Shown here: piece by piece, positions 7,120 through 14,125 of the stretch
Layout of the letters: each line of letters starts with the position of its first letter
Numbering within the stretch: the stretch's first letter is position 1
Assembly (NCBI RefSeq): GCF_014195545.1
Contig: NZ_JACIBX010000009.1
Coordinates: 1 to 64,000, forward strand
DNA from: Limimaricola variabilis
GTDB lineage: Bacteria; Pseudomonadota; Alphaproteobacteria; Rhodobacterales; Rhodobacteraceae
Direction of reading: 5' to 3'
Length of the DNA stretch: 64,000 nt
Notes under the pieces: generated by a model
Told to the model about the DNA's origin: nothing
The model's database searches: none
The model's input: only the letters and a program-made list of their open reading frames with translations
Made by a program: the position numbers and the translations under genes

Positions 7120-8114
7120 GGCATGTCGTCGAAGTGAGCGAGCCCAGCGCCGTGGCCGAAGCCCGGCGGCTGGGGCGCAATCTGGCCGAGAACGTGGGCC
7201 TCGATGCCACCCGTACGGCCGCGCTGGCCATCGTCGTGACAGAAATGGCGACCAACCTCCTGCGGCATGCCAGGGGCGGACAGTTGATGCTGCTGGCGCA
7301 GCCTGTCGCGGGACCGCGCGTGGCGCTGGCGGCGATCGACCGCGGCCCCGGCATCCCCGATATCGAGCAGGCGCTCTCCGACGGGTTCTCGACCGGATCG
7401 AGCGCGGGGGGCGGCCTCGGTGCGATGAAGCGGCTGGCCGACAGCTTCGAGATCCAGTCGACGCCCGGGCAGGGGACCGTCACGGTCTGCGGCTTCGGCG
7501 CATCGCCGGTGCTGGCCGGGGTCGAGATCGGCGGTTTCCTGACGAACTACCCCGGTGACCGGGCCTGCGGCGATGCTTTGCATGCGCGCAATGTCGGCGG
7601 TCGGGTCGATCTCATCTCGATCGATGGGCTGGGCCATGGCGCCCGCGCGGAGGTCGCCGCCACCGAGACGCTCGACGGCTTTGCGGCGCTGAGGGGCGAC
7701 GATCCCGCGCGCCTTCTGGCCGAGCTGTCGGCCCGGCTTTCGGGCAGCCGAGGCTCTGTCGCCGCCCTGGCGCAGATCGAGGCTGCGGATGGCCGGCTCA
7801 GCCTTGCAGGTATCGGCAACATCTCGGCGCTGTTGGTGCGGCCCGGGGGGCGGATGCGGCGGTTGATCAGCCGCGAGGGCCGGCTCGGTGGAGCGGTGCG
7901 CACGCCGCCGATCGAAACCGAGACGATGACGCTGGGTGACGTGCTGATCCTGCACAGCGACGGGCTTTCGACGCTGCGCAGCCCGGCCGATCTGCCGGAG
8001 CTTGCAGGCATGAGCTGCGCGATGATCGCGGCGCAACTCATTCGAGACCGGGCGAAAGGGCGCGACGACTGCTGCGCGCTGGTTGCCCGGCTTGCCCCGG
8101 AGGAGGCGGCATGA
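7116..8114 (+). CDS. RsbT-like ATPase fused to SpoIIE/RsbX-type phosphatase
   Basis: A 332-residue two-domain protein. Residues 1 to about 125 are a second GHKL ATPase of RsbT/RsbW type (VTEMATNLLRHARGG, DRGPGIPDIEQALSDGFSTG, GGGLGAMKRLADSFEI). Residues about 135-330 are a PP2C/SpoIIE phosphatase like RsbX, with acidic metal-binding motifs PGDRACGDALH, ISIDGLGHGARAE and LILHSDGLSTL near the end. RsbX resets the stressosome by dephosphorylating RsbR and RsbS. Carrying a switch-kinase-like domain on the same chain is the notable feature; fusions of this kind are known in proteobacterial stressosome loci, but their mechanism is poorly understood. Overlaps both neighbours by ATGA. Confidence 0.88.
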   Translation: MRHVVEVSEPSAVAEARRLGRNLAENVGLDATRTAALAIVVTEMATNLLRHARGGQLMLLAQPVAGPRVALAAIDRGPGIPDIEQALSDGFSTGSSAGGGLGAMKRLADSFEIQSTPGQGTVTVCGFGASPVLAGVEIGGFLTNYPGDRACGDALHARNVGGRVDLISIDGLGHGARAEVAATETLDGFAALRGDDPARLLAELSARLSGSRGSVAALAQIEAADGRLSLAGIGNISALLVRPGGRMRRLISREGRLGGAVRTPPIETETMTLGDVLILHSDGLSTLRSPADLPELAGMSCAMIAAQLIRDRAKGRDDCCALVARLAPEEAA

Positions 8115-9277
8115 GGATCACGACGCTTAAGATCGAGGCCGATGACGACATCGTGCGCCTGCGCATGGTCGGTCAGGAGGTGGCGCGGCGCTGTGGCTTC
8201 GGCAAGTTTGCCGAGACCCGCATCGTCACCGCGCTGCTCGAGCTGGGCAGGAACATCGTCCAGCATGGCGGTGGCGGCCGGATGATCCTGACGCTCGAGC
8301 CGCGCGACGCCGGCCTCGACCTCGTGGCCGAGGCGATCGACCATGGTCCGGGCATCTCCGATCTCGACGCCCGGCTCTCGGCCGCTGGGCCGCTGCCGGG
8401 CACCAATGGCGGACCCGCTGCGGGCCTTGGCCTCGGACTGCGCGGTGTCAGGCGGATCGCTGACCGGATGGATGTGGATACCGGCCCGGAAGGGACTCGG
8501 ATCCGGGTGATCTTCGCCACCTCGTGCGGGGCAGGTGAGGCGGCCGCGCTGGGCAGCGAGATCGGCGAGGCGCTGGCGGTGCTGCGACGGGCCGACCCGG
8601 CCGCGATGCTCGCCCAGCAGAACCGTGATCTGCTCGATGCGCTCGAGGAGCGCGACCTGCTGATGGCCGAGGTGCACCATCGCACCAAGAACAACCTCGC
8701 CCTCGTGACCGGGTTGATGCGGTTGTCGCGCAGCGCGGCCAAGACCGAAGAAACTCGCGAGGTGCTGCGCGACCTCGAACTGCGGGTGAAGGCGATCACG
8801 GCGCTGCACGACCGGTTGCAGCGCGCCGCCGGAGCGGACAGCACGCCGCTGCTGCCGTTGTTGCGCGACGTGGCGGAGCAGACGCGGCAAGCCTTCTCGA
8901 CGCCGGATCAGGAGGTCGCGGTCGCAGTAACGGGTGAGGCCCTGAGCCTGTCGGGCAATGCCGCGACCGATCTTGCGCTGGCGGCCGGCGAGCTGATGAC
9001 CAACGCCTGCAAGCATGCCTTTGCCGGTCGCGACAAGGGCCGGCTGCACGTGGCGCTGGCGCGGGAGGAGGGGATGCTCAAGCTCACCGTCGCGGATGAC
9101 GGATGCGGTCTGGCACCGGGGATGGAGCGTCCCGAACGCTCGGACTCGTTGGGCTGGCGGATGATTCGCACCATGGTTCAGAAGCATGGCGGCTTCGTGC
9201 GCACCTCTGGCGGCTCGACCGGCCTGACGGTGGAGCTGGGCTTTGGCGAGGCGCAGTTGGGCCTGCGCGAGGACTGA
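8111..9277 (+). CDS. hybrid RsbT-like / HisKA_2 sensor histidine kinase
   Basis: A 388-residue kinase. Residues 1 to about 140 are a third RsbT-like GHKL domain (LLELGRNIVQHGGGGR, DHGPGISDLDARLS, GLGLGLRGVRRIADRM). After a coiled linker (MLAQQNRDLLDALEERDLLM) comes a HisKA_2 dimerisation motif, EVHHRTKNNLALVTGLMRLS, with His190 as the likely phospho-acceptor. The second ATPase domain has N-box AAGELMTNACKHAF and G-box VADDGCGLAPG. There are no membrane segments, PAS or GAF domains, so the N-terminal ATPase domain is the only visible input. HWE/HisKA_2 kinases in alphaproteobacteria often feed response regulators of the PhyR type; none is encoded nearby. Last gene of the operon, followed by a terminator. 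Confidence 0.88.
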   Translation: MRITTLKIEADDDIVRLRMVGQEVARRCGFGKFAETRIVTALLELGRNIVQHGGGGRMILTLEPRDAGLDLVAEAIDHGPGISDLDARLSAAGPLPGTNGGPAAGLGLGLRGVRRIADRMDVDTGPEGTRIRVIFATSCGAGEAAALGSEIGEALAVLRRADPAAMLAQQNRDLLDALEERDLLMAEVHHRTKNNLALVTGLMRLSRSAAKTEETREVLRDLELRVKAITALHDRLQRAAGADSTPLLPLLRDVAEQTRQAFSTPDQEVAVAVTGEALSLSGNAATDLALAAGELMTNACKHAFAGRDKGRLHVALAREEGMLKLTVADDGCGLAPGMERPERSDSLGWRMIRTMVQKHGGFVRTSGGSTGLTVELGFGEAQLGLRED

Positions 9278-9298
9278 ATCAGTATCCCGGAAAAGAGA

Positions 9299-9340
9299 AA
9301 GGCGGCGGCGCCCGGGAGGAGAGGTGCCGCCGCCTTGTTA
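9299..9340 (+). terminator. rho-independent terminator of the stressosome operon
   Basis: Inverted repeat AAGGCGGCGGCGCC (9299-9312) and GGTGCCGCCGCCTT (9323-9336) with one internal mismatch, followed by the T-rich GTTATAT. It lies 22 bases after the stop of the histidine kinase gene. Confidence 0.85.
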
Positions 9341-9421
9341 TATAGACGGTGAGGGAGGAGGGCCGTCATGTACCGCCCAACCCCCTAGACCCGGAAAAGA
9401 TCCGCGCCGGATGGCGAAAAC

Positions 9422-9622
9422 TCAGCCGCGGCGCGCCGACTGGCGGGCGATCTCTTCGATCATCGAACGATGGATGCCCAGATCGGCCAGCTCGCGCTCG
9501 CTCAGCGCGGAGAGTTCGCGGCGGGTGGTGCCGTAGGCGCGGGCGCTGGCCCGCCAGGCGGTCAGGCGGCCAATGAGACGGGCGAGGGGAGAGGTGGGGC
9601 GGGTGGCGACGAGCGTGGTCAT
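9422..9622 (-). CDS. DUF1127 small basic protein
   Basis: A 66-residue arginine-rich protein ending in the DUF1127 (YjiS-like) motif, TRRELSALSERELADLGIHR followed by SMIEEIAR. DUF1127 proteins are small; some in alphaproteobacteria act in RNA turnover or phosphate and stress responses, but most are uncharacterised. The start at MTTLVATRPT was chosen because the upstream extension has no coding character. It is transcribed toward the stressosome terminator and away from the LacI gene, whose stop lies about 175 bases upstream. A LacI-type palindrome lies in that gap. Confidence 0.82.
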   Translation of the reverse strand: MTTLVATRPTSPLARLIGRLTAWRASARAYGTTRRELSALSERELADLGIHRSMIEEIARQSARRG

Positions 9623-9778
9623 TGGCTTTGGTCCTTGGGCTTGTGCGACGGGCGGCACGCCGTCGACCGGAGCGGCACCCCTGTGGCGCCGTTGAGCCTC
9701 ATCTGGCGTTTCACGGCGTCGGTGACCATGGCCGAAAGCGCCGCAGCGACTTGCGCTCACCGCATGGCGCGGTGAAAG

Positions 9779-9792
9779 CCGAACCGTTTCGG
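9779..9792. promoter_or_regulatory. LacI-type operator-like palindrome, site 2
   Basis: CCGAACCGTTTCGG, fitting the same pattern CCGAANCGNTTCGG as the site in the repressor/alpha-glucosidase promoter region. It lies four bases beyond the stop codon of the LacI-family gene and about 155 bases upstream of the DUF1127 start. LacI-family operators typically have a central CG like this. It could serve DNA looping with site 1, about 1.08 kb away, or control the DUF1127 gene. Confidence 0.6.
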
Positions 9793-9796
9793 GGTT

Positions 9797-10828
9797 TCAC
9801 TCCACCAAAGGCGAAGACACTGATCCTGCCTCGATCACCTCGAAATCACCCAGCCGCTGCAGATCCGCGAGCGGCTGCCCCTCGATCGCGCCGATCAGCC
9901 CTTGGGCCAGCGGCTCCCAGCTGAGCGACAGCGCCGAGCGGGTGCCCGAACAGGGCGGCAGCGCCAGCAGGTCCTCGCCCGGAAGCGCGTCGTCATGCGC
10001 CACTACCGAGACATCATGCGGCACCCGCAGGCCGAGCATCGCGAGCGCATTGTGGATGCCCTTGGCGATCAGCATGTTGCCGGCAATGAGCGCGCTCGGG
10101 CGGGGGCCATCGCTGGACATCATTCTCAACGTGGCAAGGGCGCCGTGGCTTTCGGTCATCTGGCCGTGTTCGTGGAGGGCAGGGTCGGCGGGCAGCCCGG
10201 CCGCCTCCAGCGCCCGCTCCCAACCGAGGCGGCGATGATCGGCATAGCACATCTCGGCAAGCCCGTTGATGAAGCCGATCTTGCGATGACCGGCGCGCAG
10301 CAGCATCTCCGTCAGCGTCCTGCCGACCGCCAGGTTGTCGATGTCGTAATAGGGATAGTCGGGCGCGTCGCTGCCACGACCATGCATCACCAGCGGCACG
10401 CCCCGCCCCTGCAGATAGGTCACGCGGCGGTCGTCCCGTTCCGGCTCGATCAGCACGAAGCCGTCGAGCGACCCGCCATCGATCAGCCTGCGATGTACCG
10501 CCACCACGTCCTCGCCCTCTTCGGCGGCGTGCAGCACGAACAGTCGGCCGCGCCGCGAGAAGGCCCCCGACAGCCCCCGCACCATCTCCACGAAGAGGCT
10601 GTCGCGCGGTGTCCGGTCGAGCGGCGGCAGCACCAGTCCGACGATGTGGGAGCGACCGGAAGCCAGCTTGCGCGCTGAAAGATTCGGGCTGTAGTTCAGG
10701 GCCTTAGCTGCTTTTCTCACCCGGATCTTGGTTTCGGCGCTGACATCGGCGTGGTCGTTCAACGCACGGCTCACCTGCGTGACCGACAGCCCTGTGCTGG
10801 CCGCGATGTCCTTGAGTGTCGCCGACAT
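9797..10828 (-). CDS. LacI-family transcriptional repressor
   Basis: A 343-residue regulator. The N-terminal HTH is TLKDIAASTGLSVTQVSRAL followed by the hinge SPNLSARKLASGRS; the periplasmic-binding-like sugar domain fills residues about 60-340 (VGLVLPPLDRTPRD, GRTLTEMLLRAGHRKIGFIN, VSVVAHDD). It is divergent from an alpha-glucosidase gene with 99 bases between the starts, and a LacI-type palindrome lies in that gap, so the simplest reading is an alpha-glucoside-responsive repressor like AglR of rhizobia and rhodobacters. The inducer is inferred from the neighbour only. Confidence 0.9.
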   Translation of the reverse strand: MSATLKDIAASTGLSVTQVSRALNDHADVSAETKIRVRKAAKALNYSPNLSARKLASGRSHIVGLVLPPLDRTPRDSLFVEMVRGLSGAFSRRGRLFVLHAAEEGEDVVAVHRRLIDGGSLDGFVLIEPERDDRRVTYLQGRGVPLVMHGRGSDAPDYPYYDIDNLAVGRTLTEMLLRAGHRKIGFINGLAEMCYADHRRLGWERALEAAGLPADPALHEHGQMTESHGALATLRMMSSDGPRPSALIAGNMLIAKGIHNALAMLGLRVPHDVSVVAHDDALPGEDLLALPPCSGTRSALSLSWEPLAQGLIGAIEGQPLADLQRLGDFEVIEAGSVSSPLVE

Positions 10829-10863
10829 GATCTCTCCCGGGTTTGCCGCGGCACCTTGTCAAA

Positions 10864-10877
10864 CCGAAACGCTTCGG
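10864..10877. promoter_or_regulatory. LacI-type operator-like palindrome, site 1
   Basis: CCGAAACGCTTCGG, a near-perfect 14-base palindrome with central CG, placed between the divergent LacI-family repressor (start 10828) and alpha-glucosidase (start 10928). It suits a site that would control both genes. Confidence 0.75.
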
Positions 10878-10927
10878 GCAAGCCTGCCCGTGACCCGATG
10901 GCACCCCTGGGACGAAAGGATTCGAGG

Positions 10928-12517
10928 ATGAGCAAGGCGAATTGGTGGAAGGGTGCGGTGATCTACCAGATCTATCCGCGCTCCTATCAGGACGGCAATG
11001 GCGACGGCATCGGCGATCTCAAGGGGATCACGGCGCGGCTGCCCCATATCGCCGATCTCGGCGTCGACGCGGTTTGGCTGTCGCCGATCTTCACCTCGCC
11101 CATGGCCGACATGGGTTACGACGTGTCGAACTACACCGACATCGACCCGACCTTCGGCACGCTCGCGGATTTCGACGAGATGGTCGCCCGCGCGCACGAG
11201 CTCGGGCTCAAGGTGATGATCGACCAGGTGCTGTCGCACAGCTCGGACAAACATTCCTTCTTCGAGGAGAGCCGGCAGAGCCGCGACAACCCCAAGTCCG
11301 ACTGGTACGTCTGGGCCGATCCCAAGCATGACGGCTCAGCCCCCAACAACTGGCAGGCCATCTTCGGCGGCATCGCCTGGGAGTGGGAGCCGCGCCGTCG
11401 GCAGTACTACTTCCACAACTTCCTAAAGGAGCAGCCCGACTTCAACTTCCACAATCCGGAAGTGCAGGACTGGCTCTTGGACACGATGCGCTTCTGGCTC
11501 GATCGCGGCGTTGACGGCTTCCGTCTCGACACCGTGAACTTCTACTTCCACGACAAGCATCTGCGCGACGACCCGGCCGATTTCCGTCTGAACGGCACCC
11601 AGGCGGTCAAGCCCTACGACATGCAGTACCACATCTTCTCGAAGAACCAGCCGGACAACATCGCCTTCCTCGAGAAGATGCGCCGGCTGATGGACGAGTA
11701 TGACGACCGCACTCTGGTGGGCGAGGTCGGCGAGAGCCACCACCCTATCGAGATCATGGGCGAGTACACCTCGGCGAACCGTCTGCACATGGCTTACAGC
11801 TTCGAGATGCTGGGGCCGAACTTCACCGCCGAGCACTTCCGTCACCAGATCGACCAGTTCTTCAAGCACGCGCCGAAGGGCTGGCCGTGCTGGGCGCTCT
11901 CGAACCACGACGTGCCGCGCCACGTGACCCGCTGGGCCGAGCATGGCGACCAGGAGGCGGTCGCCAAGCTCGCCGCGGCGATGCTGTTGTCGATGGAAGG
12001 CTCGATCTGCGTCTATCAGGGCGAAGAGCTGGGCCAGACCGAGACCGAGCTGGAATTCGAGGAGCTGACCGACCCGCAGGGCATCAACTTCTGGCCCGCC
12101 GACAAGGGCCGCGACGGCTGCCGCACGCCGATGGTCTGGGAGCGGAGCGCGCCCAATGCCGGCTTCTCCGACAGTGACAAGCCGTGGCTGCCGGTCAAGG
12201 CACCGCAGGCGGCGCGTGCCGTCGATACCCAGAAGGGCGTCGACGGCTCGGTGCTCGAGACCTACCGCGCGCTACTGAAGCTGCGGCGCGAGACTCCGGA
12301 CCTGCGCGAGGGCCGCACCATGTTCGCCGAGACCGAGGAGCCGGTGCTGGCCTTCCATCGCGGCGAGAAGACCGTCTGCGCCTTCAATCTTTCGGCCACG
12401 CCGCAGGAAATCGAGCTGCCGGGGATCACCGAAACCCTCTTCGCGCTCTCGGCCGAGAGCGCGGATGGCAAGGTCTGGCTCGGTCCGAACGGCGCGCTGA
12501 TCGCACGGCTCGGCTGA
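10928..12517 (+). CDS. aglA: alpha-glucosidase, GH13 family
   Basis: A 529-residue cytoplasmic alpha-amylase-family enzyme that hydrolyses alpha-glucosides such as maltose, sucrose, trehalose or isomaltose. The (beta/alpha)8 barrel starts at WWKGAVIYQIYPRSYQD. GH13 motifs are complete: MIDQVLSHSS (region I), DGFRLDTVNFY with nucleophile Asp201, LVGEVGE with acid/base Glu266, and ALSNHDVPRH with Asp328. A C-terminal beta domain follows (EEPVLAFHRGEKTVCAFNLS). The ATG at 10928 was chosen for the beginning of the conserved fold. In rhizobia the homologous gene sits in aglEFGAK with an ABC transporter; here no transporter gene is adjacent. Exact substrate preference cannot be read from the sequence. 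Confidence 0.93.
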   Translation: MSKANWWKGAVIYQIYPRSYQDGNGDGIGDLKGITARLPHIADLGVDAVWLSPIFTSPMADMGYDVSNYTDIDPTFGTLADFDEMVARAHELGLKVMIDQVLSHSSDKHSFFEESRQSRDNPKSDWYVWADPKHDGSAPNNWQAIFGGIAWEWEPRRRQYYFHNFLKEQPDFNFHNPEVQDWLLDTMRFWLDRGVDGFRLDTVNFYFHDKHLRDDPADFRLNGTQAVKPYDMQYHIFSKNQPDNIAFLEKMRRLMDEYDDRTLVGEVGESHHPIEIMGEYTSANRLHMAYSFEMLGPNFTAEHFRHQIDQFFKHAPKGWPCWALSNHDVPRHVTRWAEHGDQEAVAKLAAAMLLSMEGSICVYQGEELGQTETELEFEELTDPQGINFWPADKGRDGCRTPMVWERSAPNAGFSDSDKPWLPVKAPQAARAVDTQKGVDGSVLETYRALLKLRRETPDLREGRTMFAETEEPVLAFHRGEKTVCAFNLSATPQEIELPGITETLFALSAESADGKVWLGPNGALIARLG

Positions 12518-12526
12518 TACTCTGCA

Positions 12527-12548
12527 GGCACGGCCTCCGGGCCGTGCC
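12527..12548 (+). terminator. hairpin after alpha-glucosidase gene
   Basis: Perfect nine-base stem GGCACGGCC / GGCCGTGCC with a four-base loop, ten bases after the stop codon. There is no T-run after it, so termination efficiency is uncertain. Confidence 0.6.
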
Positions 12549-12625
12549 GCACCCCCTTCAAGCTGCCTTTTGGCGCCCCCTCAAAGCTGCTAGGAGGCAC
12601 TGACCGGCGTGAAGGAGCTGAGCCC

Positions 12626-14125
12626 ATGAGACCCAAGGAGTATGCCCGTACCGGGGTGCCAGGGCTCGACGATGTTCTGGCGGGCGGGCTGACCCGCCGC
12701 CATGTCTTCTTGGTCGAGGGCGCGCCCGGCACCGGCAAGACCACCACCGCGATGCGCTTTCTCTTGGAAGGCGCCGAGCGCGGCGAGACCTGTCTCTACG
12801 TGACCTTGTCGGAGACCGAGGAAGAGCTGCGCGACAGCGCCGCCTCGCATGGCTGGACCTTGGACGAACGCGTTTCCGTCTTCGAGGTCGTCCCCGCCGA
12901 AAGCCTGCTCGATGCAGATCAGCAGCAAAGCCTGCTCTATTCCTCTGATCTGGAGCTGGGCGAGGCGACCCGCCAGATCTTCGACGCCTTCGAGCGGATC
13001 CGCCCCCAGCGGGTGGTGATCGACAGCCTCTCGGAGATCCGGCTGCTGGCACAGGGCTCTCTGCGCTACCGCCGCCAGATCCTTGCCATGAAGCACTACT
13101 TCGCGCGGCAGGACGCCACCGTGCTGATGCTCGACGATCTCACCGCCGAGGCGCATGACCGCACCGTGCACAGCGTCGTGCACGGGGTGATCCAGCTCGA
13201 AGAGCTGGCGCCAGAATACGGGGCCGAGCGGCGTCGCCTCCGGGTCACCAAGTATCGGGGCCAGCGCTACCGCGGCGGCTACCACGACTTCGCCATCAAG
13301 ACCGGCGGCATCGAGGTGTTCCCGCGCCTCGTGGCGCTCGAGCACCGCACCGATTTCGACCGCAGCCCGCGCGGCAGCGGCATCCCCGAGCTCGACAAGC
13401 TGCTCGGCGGTGGCGTCGAGCAGGGGTCGAGCACGCTTGTGCTGGGACCCTCGGGCACCGGCAAGAGCCTGCTCGCGCTGCAGTTCGCGCTGGCCGCGAT
13501 CGAGCGGGGCGAGCGTGCCGCGTTCTTTGTCTTCGACGAGGAGCTGAGCCAGCTCGAGGCGCGATTGGTCAAGATGGGCATCGACCTGCCGTCGCTGCGC
13601 GAAAGCGGCGCCTTGCTGGTCGAGCAGATTGACGCCGCGGAGATGTCGCCCGGCGAGTTCTCGCAGAAGGTCCGCGACTGCGTGGCGACGCTGGGCGTGC
13701 GCACCGTAGTGATCGATAGCATGAATGGCTACCAGGCCGCGATGCCGCAGGAGAACGCGCTGATCCTGCACATCCATGAGCTCCTGCAGTTCCTCAATCG
13801 GCAGGGTGCCTCGACCTTCCTGACCGTGGCGCAGCACGGGCTGGTGGGCGACATGCGGTCGCCACTCGATCTGACCTACCTGGCCGATACCGTCGTGCTG
13901 CTGCGCTATTTCGAGGCGATGGGTCAGGTCCGCCGCGCGGTCTCGATCATCAAGAAGCGCACCGGCGCGCATGAGGACACCATCCGCGAATACCGGATCG
14001 GCGGCGAAGGGCTTGAGCTCGGCGCACCGCTGCGTGGCTTCCAGGGCGTGTTGCGCGGCGTGCCGGACTTCATTGGCTCCGCCGGGCCGCTGATGGGGAT
14101 GGATGCCGACAATGCCGGGAGCTGA
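12626..14125 (+). CDS. KaiC-like double RecA-fold ATPase
   Basis: A 499-residue tandem KaiC-domain protein. CI domain Walker A is GAPGTGKTT (residues 32-39), CII Walker A is GPSGTGKSL (274-281), with Walker B-like VVIDSLSEI and VVIDSMNGY. In cyanobacterial KaiC the CII autophosphorylation pair is Ser431-Thr432; the aligned stretch here is DLTYLADTVVLLRYFE, giving Thr-Tyr, as in the non-cyanobacterial KaiC2-type group. There is no kaiA or kaiB nearby. The following kinase gene overlaps it by 23 bases, so the two are translationally linked. Proteobacterial KaiC-like proteins are tied to stress or light responses in only a few cases; a clock function should not be assumed. Confidence 0.9.
   Translation: MRPKEYARTGVPGLDDVLAGGLTRRHVFLVEGAPGTGKTTTAMRFLLEGAERGETCLYVTLSETEEELRDSAASHGWTLDERVSVFEVVPAESLLDADQQQSLLYSSDLELGEATRQIFDAFERIRPQRVVIDSLSEIRLLAQGSLRYRRQILAMKHYFARQDATVLMLDDLTAEAHDRTVHSVVHGVIQLEELAPEYGAERRRLRVTKYRGQRYRGGYHDFAIKTGGIEVFPRLVALEHRTDFDRSPRGSGIPELDKLLGGGVEQGSSTLVLGPSGTGKSLLALQFALAAIERGERAAFFVFDEELSQLEARLVKMGIDLPSLRESGALLVEQIDAAEMSPGEFSQKVRDCVATLGVRTVVIDSMNGYQAAMPQENALILHIHELLQFLNRQGASTFLTVAQHGLVGDMRSPLDLTYLADTVVLLRYFEAMGQVRRAVSIIKKRTGAHEDTIREYRIGGEGLELGAPLRGFQGVLRGVPDFIGSAGPLMGMDADNAGS

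Noticed and set aside
12626-14125. Circadian clock gene kaiC in the strict sense
   Set aside because: No kaiA or kaiB is present, and the autophosphorylation site differs from the cyanobacterial one, so only a KaiC-like label is justified.
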